Assembly: GCF_042657365.1 (NCBI RefSeq)
Contig: NZ_JBHSKT010000001.1
Coordinates: 1-64,000, forward strand
Reading direction: 5' to 3'
Source: Adhaeribacter_A terreus
GTDB lineage: Bacteria > Bacteroidota > Bacteroidia > Cytophagales > Hymenobacteraceae
DNA: 64,000 nucleotides
Every line of letters begins with the position of its first letter. The stretch's first letter is position 1. Below are positions 18,255-26,099 of this stretch, in pieces. The notes beneath the pieces are model-generated. The model ran no database searches, was not told the origin of the DNA, and worked only from the letters and a program-made list of their open reading frames with translations. Position numbers and translations under genes: made by a program.

Positions 18255-19292
18255 TTACTCAGCTTTTGAATAGCCGTTTCCCTTTTCTTCCATATGCTTC
18301 TGGAAGAAATCTACCAGGTCGTTATTGATTTTTTTATCGGTGCCGTGACCCATGTGGGTGTAAGTTTTGAAATCTGCCTGAACATTATTCTTTCTGTAAA
18401 TTTCCTGCACAAATTCCCAGCGCTGCGGCACCAGTTGTTTTCCCATCAGTGTATATACTTTTTCCCGGTCTTCCCCACTGTAAGCATCGTCAAAAGCCAC
18501 GGCATCGTTTTCGTCTAAGGCGCCCATGTAAAGCATTTTGGGTAATTGGTTGAAAGCTTTCAGATTTACTTCCCGACCGGTAATTTTTTTCAGGTCGGCA
18601 ATGCCTAGCGGGTAGCTCAGCGGCGTTTCTTTTAATTGACTAACCGGTAAAATCGGAATCGCGTTTATTCCCCCGGCCGCCATCGCTTTTATTTTTTCGG
18701 GATGCAACAGAGAAAAACGATTGGCAAAAGTACCGGATGCCGAAAAGCCGTTCATGAAAAATTTCTCCTTTACCGGAAAACCGCGCTGTTTTAGTTGTTT
18801 GCGCGCATCTTTGATCATGGCTAACAATTGCAGGTCTAAACGTTTCAACGTGGCATTCTGGCTGAGCAAGGTTTCGCGGTCTAAAGCGTGGGTGTAAAGC
18901 TCCCAATTGGTTGCTGAACGCGGAAAGATGGGCACCAGTAACGGGATTTGCAGCTTTCGGGCCGTATAATTCCCTACGGAACTCTTACCGGCAGCATAGC
19001 GCGCCCCTTTTTCATGAAATCCGATGGAATCGTTGAGGCCGGTATTGGTCGTTTCTACCATCAGATAATGCTGTTCATCGCGCTTTAAACCTTCTGGCAA
19101 ATAAAGCAGATAACTGTAATGAAAGCCTGTTTCCGGACGTGCCGGAAAAAGCATAAGCGTATCGGAGGTTAAAGCAGGGCCGGAAAACTGGCAATCTTTT
19201 ACATGCTTTTGCCGGAAAGCATTGCCATTGAAAAAAACGAAGAATCCGCTTAAAAGCAGCAATATTCGTAACGGTTTCCAGGAATTGCGCAT
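18255..19292 (-). CDS. Secreted alpha/beta-hydrolase (esterase, PHB-depolymerase-like)
   Basis: This 345-residue protein has a signal peptide or anchor (residues 8-26). The nucleophile elbow is GFSASG (Ser 184), followed by FANRFSLLHPEKIKAMAAGG, as in LpqC/PHB-depolymerase-type esterases. A candidate Asp is in YMGALDEND (about residue 250-258) and a candidate His is in THMGHGTD near the C-terminus, so the triad seems complete. The substrate is unknown. It is a single minus-strand gene with its own spacing. Confidence 0.82.
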   Translation of the reverse strand: MRNSWKPLRILLLLSGFFVFFNGNAFRQKHVKDCQFSGPALTSDTLMLFPARPETGFHYSYLLYLPEGLKRDEQHYLMVETTNTGLNDSIGFHEKGARYAAGKSSVGNYTARKLQIPLLVPIFPRSATNWELYTHALDRETLLSQNATLKRLDLQLLAMIKDARKQLKQRGFPVKEKFFMNGFSASGTFANRFSLLHPEKIKAMAAGGINAIPILPVSQLKETPLSYPLGIADLKKITGREVNLKAFNQLPKMLYMGALDENDAVAFDDAYSGEDREKVYTLMGKQLVPQRWEFVQEIYRKNNVQADFKTYTHMGHGTDKKINNDLVDFFQKHMEEKGNGYSKAE

Positions 19293-19387
19293 GATATTAT
19301 GAAGTATTGTTAAAATCAGAAAGACATAAAATTCACATTCGTTTCGGTTTTGTCTTGATGCTTAAAATTGCATAATGGTTGCTTCTG

Positions 19388-19422
19388 AAAAAAAAAACGA
19401 AGCAACTTTACAGTAGCTTCGC
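19388..19422 (-). terminator. Terminator of the small membrane protein gene
   Basis: Read on the minus strand, CGAAGC and GCTTCG pair around a 12-base loop and are followed by T10. The hairpin is a near copy of the one at 19771-19804, in the same direction. Confidence 0.8.
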
Positions 19423-19448
19423 ATAAAAAAGTGGTCGCAATAATACGT

Positions 19449-19754
19449 TCATTTTTGGATTAATAGATAGATAATCTTAGTAGCAAGTAGTGTGGTAAGA
19501 CTTATTAATAAAGTGTAGAAGGTAATTTTATGAACTTCCCCAAATTTTCTAAGAGTTGTGTGTTGTGACCAGAAATGAAATGTCCAGTAAATTTTGGCAA
19601 AGAAAGCGATCATGCTAAATGTTAGTAGACAAACAATAGTCAGAACTAGAATCGTTTCAGAAATAACCAGCTTCATATAGTTTAAGCCAATGAAGAATAG
19701 CAAAGCGAAGGAAGAAAAAATAATAGCGCTTCCGCAAGTTTTTACACCAAACAT
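19449..19754 (-). CDS. Small three-helix membrane protein of unknown function
   Basis: This 101-residue ORF has three hydrophobic segments: about residues 9-24 (IIFSSFALLFFIGLNY), 31-53 (ISETILVLTIVCLLTFSMIA) and 80-98 (FYTLLISLTTLLATKIIYLL). A short basic loop carries WTFHFWSQH. I do not recognise a family. The coding sequence is more AT-rich than its neighbours. Two near-identical terminator hairpins in the same direction flank it, so it looks like a single-gene insertion downstream of purQ. It is probably real, because the helices are well formed and a good terminator follows. Confidence 0.65.
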   Translation of the reverse strand: MFGVKTCGSAIIFSSFALLFFIGLNYMKLVISETILVLTIVCLLTFSMIAFFAKIYWTFHFWSQHTTLRKFGEVHKITFYTLLISLTTLLATKIIYLLIQK

Positions 19755-19770
19755 TTTTCAATATAAACAA

Positions 19771-19804
19771 AAAAAGCGAAGCCACTTTTCAGCAGCTTCG
19801 CTGT
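19771..19804 (-). terminator. Terminator of purQ
   Basis: Read on the minus strand, AGCGAAGC and GCTTCGCT pair around a 12-base loop and a T7 tract follows. It lies after the two motif copies downstream of purQ. Confidence 0.85.
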
Positions 19805-19815
19805 TTCATTTATAA

Positions 19816-19845
19816 TACTTTTTACGCGTAGAATCCTACCGTTTT
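19816..19845 (-). repeat. 30-bp dispersed motif, second of a tandem pair
   Basis: On the minus strand: AAAACGGTAGGATTCT start, GTAAAAAGTA end. It lies between purQ and its terminator. Confidence 0.78.
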
Positions 19846-19853
19846 TCAGGCTT

Positions 19854-19883
19854 TACTTTTTCGGCTTAAAACCCTACCGTTTT
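19854..19883 (-). repeat. 30-bp dispersed motif, first of a tandem pair
   Basis: On the minus strand: AAAACGGTAGGGTTTT start, CGAAAAAGTA end. It begins 2 bases after the purQ stop codon and 8 bases before the second copy. Confidence 0.82.
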
Positions 19884-19885
19884 GC

Positions 19886-20578
19886 TTACGCTAAAACGCC
19901 GGCCAATAACGATTCAAAGATCGCTTTACCATCGGTGTTTCCTAAGTCGGCGTCGGCGGCGCGTTCCGGGTGTGGCATCATGCCAAACACGTTGCGGCCT
20001 TCGTTGGTAATGCCGGCAATATTATCCAGAGAGCCGTTACAATCGAATTCCGGCGAAATGATACCATCGTGCGAGCAATAACGGAACATTACCTGATCGT
20101 TGTCCTGGATCTTTTTCAGTGTATCGGCATCGGTGTAGAAACGGCCTTCGCCGTGCGCTACCGGAATTTTATATGCCTTATTGGTATCTAAAAGTTGTGT
20201 GGCCAGCAGGTTGGTGGTTTGCGGCTTTACATACACGTTCTTGCACAGGAATTTCTGCTCCTGGTTACGCAGCAACGCGCCTGGCAACAAACCGGCTTCG
20301 GTCAGGATCTGGAAACCGTTGCAGATACCCATTACGTAACCGCCGCGGTTGGCGTGCTGAATAACTTCCTGCATAATCGGCGAGAAACGGGCAATAGCGC
20401 CGGAACGCAGGTAATCGCCGTACGAGAAACCGCCGGGCAGCATAATAAAATCGCAACCTTGCAGATCGTGGTCTTTGTGCCACAATTTCACTACTTCTTG
20501 GTTCATCGTCTTGGTCAGCACGTCTATCACGTCCTGATCGCAGTTGGAACCCGGGAAAATTACAACTCCAAATTTCAT
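19886..20578 (-). CDS. purQ: Phosphoribosylformylglycinamidine synthase subunit PurQ
   Basis: PurQ is the glutaminase subunit of FGAM synthase. It frees ammonia from glutamine for the fourth step of purine synthesis. The 230-residue length is normal. The class I amidotransferase triad is visible: Cys 86 in GICNGFQ, and His 203 and Glu 205 in MMPHPERA. The oxyanion region LPGGFSYGD is intact. It is monocistronic here, away from purS (7.3 kb). A TATCTTTG box ends only 4 bases before its ATG. Confidence 0.96.
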   Translation of the reverse strand: MKFGVVIFPGSNCDQDVIDVLTKTMNQEVVKLWHKDHDLQGCDFIMLPGGFSYGDYLRSGAIARFSPIMQEVIQHANRGGYVMGICNGFQILTEAGLLPGALLRNQEQKFLCKNVYVKPQTTNLLATQLLDTNKAYKIPVAHGEGRFYTDADTLKKIQDNDQVMFRYCSHDGIISPEFDCNGSLDNIAGITNEGRNVFGMMPHPERAADADLGNTDGKAIFESLLAGVLA

Positions 20579-20582
20579 GGCC

Positions 20583-20590
20583 CAAAGATA
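20583..20590 (-). promoter_or_regulatory. Possible -7 box of purQ
   Basis: On the minus strand TATCTTTG fits the Bacteroidota -7 element TAnnTTTG. It lies 4 bases before the purQ ATG, which would give an almost leaderless mRNA. No clear TTTG is seen 19 bases upstream, so the call is tentative. Confidence 0.4.
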
Positions 20591-20621
20591 GCTAATTTTC
20601 AGCGTTTCCCATTTTTGCTTC

Positions 20622-20651
20622 TTACTTTTTCTGCTTTTTTCCTAGCGTTTT
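20622..20651 (-). repeat. 30-bp dispersed motif, copy
   Basis: On the minus strand: AAAACGCTAGGAAAAA start, AGAAAAAGTAA end. It lies in the divergent purQ/yicC promoter gap. Confidence 0.72.
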
Positions 20652-20755
20652 TCCGGTGTTTTTCCTTTTCTAAGCCGCTACATTTTTTCTGAGCCTATAA
20701 ATTGTCCGGCTCCGGAAAAAAACTGTATTTTTACCTGTTTTATATTTTTTCAACT

Positions 20756-21637
20756 ATGCTACAATCCATGACCGGTTTCGGGCAGGCCCGCCTCGAAGCC
20801 GAAAATTATACGCTAACCGTAGAACTGAAATCGCTGAACTCAAAAAGCCTCGATCTGAGTCTGCGTTTGCCACGTTTCCTGATGGAAAAAGAACTGGAGA
20901 TCCGCAATATTATCAGCAAAAGCCTGGTTCGTGGCAAAGTAAACCTGTGCATCGAATTTACTTCCAATAAAGTAGCCAAAGCCAAAAACCGCATCAATCA
21001 CGAACTGCTGGAAGCCTATTACCGCGATCTGGAAGAAGCTGCCGAAAAAGTACAGGCCGATAAAAGCGATCTCTTCCGGCTGGCTTTGCAAATGCCCGAA
21101 GTGATGCAGGCTGCCGAAAACAGCGAAGAAGCCGAAACGTTAAACTGGGAGCAGGTATTGCCGGTTTTACAGGAAGCTATAAAAAGCATAAATAATTTCC
21201 GAAACGATGAAGGTAAAGCGCTTACTTCTGAAATTATTTCCTACGTGGAGCGCATTCGTATTCTGCTTTCGGAAGTGGAAAAATTTGACCCGGTACGCAT
21301 TGAAAATATCAAGCAGCGCATTACCATGCACATGGCCGAGCTAACTGGTTCCGAGCAATTCAATCATAACCGCTTTGAGCAGGAAATGATCTACTATATT
21401 GAGAAGCTGGACATTGCCGAAGAAAAAGTGCGGTTGCTCAACCATTTACATTATTTCACCGAAACCGTGTATCTGCCGGAACCAACCGGAAAGAAACTGG
21501 CGTTCATTGCTCAGGAGATCGGGCGGGAAATTAACACGATCGGTTCCAAAGCCAACGATGCTACCATACAGCATTTTGTGGTGGAAATGAAAGAGGAACT
21601 CGAAAAAATCAAAGAACAGATAAATAACATTCTTTAA
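20756..21637 (+). CDS. yicC: YicC-family endoribonuclease-like protein
   Basis: The frame is open from 20702, but the Met at 20756 gives the usual start MLQSMTGFGQA, so the protein has 293 residues. It carries the YicC N-terminal domain (SLNSKSLDLSLRLPRF) and the C-terminal DUF1808 part (GKKLAFIAQEIGREINTIGSKANDA). YicC/YloC proteins were recently described as RNases that take part in small-RNA turnover. In many genomes yicC precedes gmk; here gmk lies 21 kb away. Confidence 0.93.
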   Translation: MLQSMTGFGQARLEAENYTLTVELKSLNSKSLDLSLRLPRFLMEKELEIRNIISKSLVRGKVNLCIEFTSNKVAKAKNRINHELLEAYYRDLEEAAEKVQADKSDLFRLALQMPEVMQAAENSEEAETLNWEQVLPVLQEAIKSINNFRNDEGKALTSEIISYVERIRILLSEVEKFDPVRIENIKQRITMHMAELTGSEQFNHNRFEQEMIYYIEKLDIAEEKVRLLNHLHYFTETVYLPEPTGKKLAFIAQEIGREINTIGSKANDATIQHFVVEMKEELEKIKEQINNIL

Positions 21638-21745
21638 TAAAATTTGTATATTTAAAGCCTTGTTGCTGAATTGGTTCCGAAGGAATTGTTTTGCTGCCGG
21701 TTGCTGTTCTGAATTGCGGTTATATCATTTTTAGAAATTGTTTTT

Positions 21746-23884
21746 ATGATAAAAAAATTACTCGTTGGTGTGGGTTTGCTGCTGAGTTTCCCCTCGGCGT
21801 TGCTGGCGCAGCGCAATTGCGGCACCATGGACCATTTAGACAAGCTGGAACTACAGGAGCCGGGTACCAAAGCCCGTTTGCAGCAAGTTGACAGCAAAAT
21901 TGCCAAGCTTCAAAGCCAGGGCGCCAATCAGAAAACCAACGGCGTAATTACCATTCCGGTAGTGGTGCACGTAGTTTACCGCACGGCTTCGCAGAATATT
22001 TCGCAGGCCCAGATCCAAAGCCAGATCGATGTGCTCAACGAAGATTTCAGCAAAACAAACGCCGATCGGGTAAATACTCCTGCTGCCTTCAAACCGCTGG
22101 CCGGCGATATGCAGATCCGTTTTGAACTGGCCCAACGCGACCCGAATGGCGACCCGACCACCGGTATTACCCGCACGCAAACCAACTCCAGTACTTTTGG
22201 TCTGGACGATGCCATGAAATTTACTGCCCGCGGTGGCCACGATGCCTGGAACCGGAATAAATACATGAACATCTGGGTTTGTAACCTTGGTGGCGGTTTG
22301 CTGGGTTATGCGCAGTTCCCGGGCAGCGGTCCGGCCAATACCGACGGCGTGGTGATCGGCTATAATTACTTTGGCCGTACCGGAACAGTTTCGTATCCTT
22401 TCAATAAAGGGCGCACGGCAACCCACGAAGTAGGGCACTGGCTCGGCCTTTACCACATCTGGGGCGATGAACCAAGCTGCGCGAACGACGATAAAGTAGC
22501 CGACACTCCTTTGCAAAAACGTGAAAATTACGGTTGCCCGACCTTTCCGCAAACTACCAGTGCCGGTGGCGCTTGTGCTGCAGGCAGCCCAGGTTCTATG
22601 TTCATGAATTATATGGATTATGTAGACGATGCCTGCATGAACCTGTTTACAGTAGGCCAGGTTTCGCGCGCGCAAACCATGCTGCAGAACGTACGGCCAA
22701 CTATTCTTACTTCAGACGGACACCTGCCGGTAAACATTAAACCGCTCGATGCTTCTATTTTGCAGATTGACCGGCCAAACGGCGTTTCCTGCGATCAGAA
22801 CATTACCCCGAAAGCTATTCTGAAAAACCAGGGTACGGTGGCTTTAACTTCCGCCACCATCAGCTACCAGGTAGATAACGGCCCGGCACAAACTTTAAAA
22901 TGGACAGGTGACCTGAAAATTTATGAATTCGAGGAAATTACCCTGCCTGCTTCAACCGTGAGTTTTGGCGCCCATAACCTTACCGTTTCGGTAACTTCAC
23001 CAAATGGAGCCACCGATAACGACCCAGCGAATGATGCCCAAACCATAAACTTTACGGTTATCGAAAAAACGGCTGGACTGGCTTTACCTTTCACCGAAGG
23101 TTTTGAGGCCGATGCTTTCCCGAAACAAGGCTGGAAATTAGATAACCCGGATAAAGGTATTACCTGGGAAAGAACCACGCTTGCTGCCTACGAAGGACTT
23201 CATTCGGCTTATATCAATAACTACGATTACGAATACGTAGGCGAAGCCGATGAACTGCAAATGCCGGCTTTGGATCTGAGCAACGCTGTAGAACCTAAAC
23301 TTACCTTCCGTTTGGCTTACACAGCTACCGATTTCAGTGCGGGTGCTAATGCAGATACGCTGGAAATACTGGCTTCTACCGATTGCGGCGTAACCTTCAA
23401 AAGCCTTTATAAAAAGTACGGCCGTTCGCTGGCTACAATTACTGACCCCGTAGGAACGCCATTTTTCCCGGATACTAGCCAATGGGGCATAGATACGGTT
23501 TTACTGGAAAACTATATCGGCGAGAAAAACGTGCTGCTGAAATTCCGGAGCAAAACGGGCTACGAAAATAATCTTTTCATAGATGCTGTGCGGGTAGCCA
23601 GTAAAGCTGAGGCTCCGCAACCAAACGCTTCGTTGGTAATATTCCCGAACCCGACTACCGGCCGTTTAACGCTGCAAATGCCTGGCAAGAATAATGCTGA
23701 GGCGAAGATCCTTGTGCTGAACAGTATTGGCCAGGAGATCATGAACGAGAAACTGACTCCGGTAGATGGCAAAATAAAACTGAATATGGTAGGCAAAGCC
23801 GATGGTATTTATATTATTCACGTAATTTCTGAAGGCAAAACCTACAAACAGAAATTAGTGCTCGATCAAACCAAAGCCCGCTAA
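21746..23884 (+). CDS. Secreted M43 (pappalysin) zinc metalloprotease with type IX sorting tail
   Basis: This 712-residue protein has a signal peptide (residues 1-20, ending LLAQ). The metzincin motif HEVGHWLGLYH is at H227-E228-H231-H237, and the Met-turn follows as SMFMNYMDYVDD, so the protease is intact. Cysteine pairs near residues 250-280 fit M43B members. Residues about 330-440 look like a CARDB/Ig-type domain. Residues about 460-610 look like a jelly-roll (MAM-like) domain (PFTEGFEADAFPKQGWKLDN). The end is a type IX sorting domain (VIFPNPTTGRLTL, KQKLVLDQ). It is expected to be exported through the PorU/PorV route. Confidence 0.93.
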   Translation: MIKKLLVGVGLLLSFPSALLAQRNCGTMDHLDKLELQEPGTKARLQQVDSKIAKLQSQGANQKTNGVITIPVVVHVVYRTASQNISQAQIQSQIDVLNEDFSKTNADRVNTPAAFKPLAGDMQIRFELAQRDPNGDPTTGITRTQTNSSTFGLDDAMKFTARGGHDAWNRNKYMNIWVCNLGGGLLGYAQFPGSGPANTDGVVIGYNYFGRTGTVSYPFNKGRTATHEVGHWLGLYHIWGDEPSCANDDKVADTPLQKRENYGCPTFPQTTSAGGACAAGSPGSMFMNYMDYVDDACMNLFTVGQVSRAQTMLQNVRPTILTSDGHLPVNIKPLDASILQIDRPNGVSCDQNITPKAILKNQGTVALTSATISYQVDNGPAQTLKWTGDLKIYEFEEITLPASTVSFGAHNLTVSVTSPNGATDNDPANDAQTINFTVIEKTAGLALPFTEGFEADAFPKQGWKLDNPDKGITWERTTLAAYEGLHSAYINNYDYEYVGEADELQMPALDLSNAVEPKLTFRLAYTATDFSAGANADTLEILASTDCGVTFKSLYKKYGRSLATITDPVGTPFFPDTSQWGIDTVLLENYIGEKNVLLKFRSKTGYENNLFIDAVRVASKAEAPQPNASLVIFPNPTTGRLTLQMPGKNNAEAKILVLNSIGQEIMNEKLTPVDGKIKLNMVGKADGIYIIHVISEGKTYKQKLVLDQTKAR

Positions 23885-23913
23885 AAACGGTAGGCTTCAG
23901 GCATAAAAAAGTC
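23884..23913 (+). repeat. 30-bp dispersed motif fused to a terminator
   Basis: AAAACGGTAGGCTTCA start, TAAAAAAGTC end. It begins at the M43 stop codon, and its AAAAAGTC tail forms the left arm of the terminator at 23905-23944. Confidence 0.85.
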
Positions 23914-23944
23914 CCGGTTTCAGCAGAAGCCGGGACTTTTTTTT
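23905..23944 (+). terminator. Terminator of the M43 protease gene
   Basis: AAAAAGTCCCGG and CCGGGACTTTTT pair around a short loop and T8 follows. The left arm overlaps the end of the dispersed motif. Confidence 0.92.
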
Positions 23945-24015
23945 ATACAAACTGAATTATGAATCTTATGCTGATATAGCCACTAAAATGCTTCGGGTTA
24001 AGTTGCTTTGCAGGG

Positions 24016-24045
24016 AAAACGCTATCCTTTTAACCGGAAAAAGTG
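24016..24045 (+). repeat. 30-bp dispersed motif, copy
   Basis: AAAACGCTATCCTTTT start, GGAAAAAGTG end; near consensus. It lies just past the 3' end of the minus-strand DUF2798-like gene. Confidence 0.85.
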
Positions 24046-24062
24046 ATGAAAAGCTGGAAAGA

Positions 24063-24347
24063 TCAAAACCTCAGCCAGCGGTTTGCTACGTAATTTACCA
24101 GCGGAATAATGCCCAGAACGGTACCGGAGATCAGGAAAAAAAGTACCAGCATAGCGCTGAACCAATGCCCGAAAAAGCCATCCGGAAAGCCGAAAACGTA
24201 AAGCTCCATAACCAGTGAAACTACAAAACTCAGCATGAAAATTACCAGAAAGGCCCGCTTCCGTTTCGGAGTAAGCCACGAAAAAATGCCGCTGGCGGTT
24301 TTAGGGGCCGGTTTCCGGGGGCTGGAACGGGGCGTGTTCTGTTTCAT
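24063..24347 (-). CDS. DUF2798-like small membrane protein
   Basis: This 94-residue protein has a basic, Pro-rich N-terminus (residues 1-30). Two transmembrane helices follow: about 33-52 (FLVIFMLSFVVSLVMELYVF) and 61-84 (WFSAMLVLFFLISGTVLGII). The order K-R-AFLVIFMLSFVVSLVMEL and IIPLVNYVANR matches the DUF2798 pattern. The function is unknown. It stands alone on the minus strand between plus-strand genes. Confidence 0.72.
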   Translation of the reverse strand: MKQNTPRSSPRKPAPKTASGIFSWLTPKRKRAFLVIFMLSFVVSLVMELYVFGFPDGFFGHWFSAMLVLFFLISGTVLGIIPLVNYVANRWLRF

Positions 24348-24548
24348 TTGTTATTATAATAAAAATTCCGGATATTGGGGTAAGCTGTTAATGCGTTGCA
24401 AAGATACACGAAATCCGGTTCCGGCAGAAAAGCTTGGGATGCAAGGAGTTTGTGGAAAGCAGGCACGCAGCTTTTAACTTTCTTTGCGCATCGTCGTAAA
24501 AACGCACCAAATGCCGGCATAGGCAACCATCACTAAATCTACCCAACT

Positions 24549-24878
24549 ATGAAACCATTTTTCCAGATTCTGGCCCCACGTGCATTCAGTCTTGTTTTTG
24601 CTGCTTCTATAACCGGCCTGGCAGCCTGTAGCACCGGCACCAAACCCGGCGATACCAACGTGGAAGAAGGTAGTGCAAAAGATAAAAATCCCGAAATGCG
24701 CGATGCGTCCGGCCAAAATACTGCTCCTTCAGTAGACACGCACCAAGATACCATAGATGCGCTGATGGATACGGCCAAAATGGAAAACGATGCTTACGAA
24801 CGTTCGAAAAAAACGCCGAATCCCGCCTATAAAGACAATAAACAAAACCCCGAAGACCACACCGGGCATAACCACTAA
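24549..24878 (+). CDS. Small putative lipoprotein, hydrophilic tail
   Basis: This 109-residue protein has a type II signal peptide with lipobox ITGLAAC (Cys 27). The rest is low in hydrophobic residues and rich in Asp, Asn, Lys and Thr, and it ends in the His-bearing tail EDHTGHNH. I recognise no family. The intact lipobox, the motif copy and the good terminator after it support a real gene. Confidence 0.7.
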   Translation: MKPFFQILAPRAFSLVFAASITGLAACSTGTKPGDTNVEEGSAKDKNPEMRDASGQNTAPSVDTHQDTIDALMDTAKMENDAYERSKKTPNPAYKDNKQNPEDHTGHNH

Positions 24879-24885
24879 GCAAAGA

Positions 24886-24915
24886 AAAACGCTATACTTT
24901 TAACGTGAAAAACCC
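24886..24915 (+). repeat. 30-bp dispersed motif fused to a terminator
   Basis: AAAACGCTATACTTTT start, TGAAAAACCC end. The usual GTC end is replaced by CCC, which is the left arm of the terminator at 24908. Confidence 0.8.
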
Positions 24916-24942
24916 CGGCTTGCTTTGGCAGGCCGGGGTTTT
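24908..24942 (+). terminator. Terminator of the small lipoprotein gene
   Basis: AAAACCCCGGC and GCCGGGGTTTT pair around TTGCTTTGGCAG. It lies between convergent genes and can act both ways. Confidence 0.88.
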
Positions 24943-24967
24943 AGCTATGGTACAATTCTCTTGAAAC

Positions 24968-26050
24968 TTATCTGAATAAGAAATTATTCGGGCCGATCGC
25001 CACGGTAAAAGAATCTTGTGCAGCGCCGGCTGGCGTATAACGGATCACCTTCCCATTGGTCGTAAAGCTTGTGGTAATAGCTCCGTAAATAATATTGGTT
25101 TCCGGATCGATGCCTAAGCCGCTGAAATCACGGTTAATGAAGGCCGTTGCAGGTAATGCTGGAGCAGTGGTTTCCATCTGGTAAATTTTGCCTTCGTATT
25201 TGTAGTAAAGCTTGTTTTTGCCGGAATTGATAGTCAGGTTACCTGGAATATCGGCTTTGGAAGTGAAGTTTAAGGTTTGCGTTACGGTGTTGCTGGCCGG
25301 GTCTATTTGTACCAGGCTGCCGGCAGTGCTCGCCGCCAGATCGAAGTTCCAGTTAGAATCATACACTTTTTCGCCGCCGCAAAGCACCCATATATTATTG
25401 CCTGCATCAACAACTAGGCTATTCGGGCCGTGACTTACAGTGATCGTTGTTTCAACGGCATCGGTAACAGTATTGATCACCGAAACAGTATTGTCGCCGG
25501 AATTTACCACGTAAAGTTTATTATTCAGCAGCAGCACTTTTTCCGGCGATTCTCCTACCGTTATGGTTTTGGAAACCGTGTTCGTAGTCAGGTCAATTAC
25601 CGAAACGCGGCCGTCTACGCCATAACCAACCCACTCGGTTACATATAGCTTATTGTTCAGGCCCACGGCGTAGCGCGGCATTTCCAACCCGTTAATTACA
25701 CCGGCTTCTTTAAAGGTATTGGCATCGGCTACTTCCACTTTTTTACTGTTGTTCACTACTACATAAGCCTTGCCATTGTGAATGGTCATAGATTGCACCA
25801 CATCGCCAAGCGGACGATTGTTCACTGCCATAAAAAGGTCGCGGTCTACTTTATTCGTTTGTCTGCTGATGAAACTTACTGCACCGTTACTTTTCTGAAA
25901 CTGGCCTTCGTTGGTTACAAAAACGCCTTTTTCAAACGTGCCTGGCGCTACTGGTTTATCTTCTCCGGTTTCGGTGGTACAGCTGCTTAAAAAAAGGCCG
26001 GCACTGAAAAACAATGCGCCAAAAGCAAAAGAACTAAAATTTTTTTTCAT
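24968..26050 (-). CDS. YVTN beta-propeller surface lipoprotein, BtuG-like
   Basis: This 360-residue protein has a type II signal peptide (lipobox FLSSC, Cys 24). The body is a seven-blade-type YVTN/YncE propeller with repeats such as GVDGRVSVIDLTTNTVSKTI and DNTVSVINTVTDAVETTI. It lies 49 bp after a TonB-dependent receptor gene that has a cobalamin riboswitch. That is the setting of BtuG, the surface lipoprotein that captures B12 with very high affinity and caps BtuB in gut Bacteroides. The propeller and lipobox are seen directly; the BtuG role is inferred from context. Confidence 0.85.
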   Translation of the reverse strand: MKKNFSSFAFGALFFSAGLFLSSCTTETGEDKPVAPGTFEKGVFVTNEGQFQKSNGAVSFISRQTNKVDRDLFMAVNNRPLGDVVQSMTIHNGKAYVVVNNSKKVEVADANTFKEAGVINGLEMPRYAVGLNNKLYVTEWVGYGVDGRVSVIDLTTNTVSKTITVGESPEKVLLLNNKLYVVNSGDNTVSVINTVTDAVETTITVSHGPNSLVVDAGNNIWVLCGGEKVYDSNWNFDLAASTAGSLVQIDPASNTVTQTLNFTSKADIPGNLTINSGKNKLYYKYEGKIYQMETTAPALPATAFINRDFSGLGIDPETNIIYGAITTSFTTNGKVIRYTPAGAAQDSFTVAIGPNNFLFR

Positions 26051-26099
26051 AAAAATGGTATGGAAAATTGTTGAAAAAGTGATTGTTATAAATTTCTGA

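Noticed and set aside
21851..22675. 274-codon open frame on the minus strand
   Set aside because: Antisense shadow of the M43 protease gene, which has an intact catalytic motif and signal peptide.
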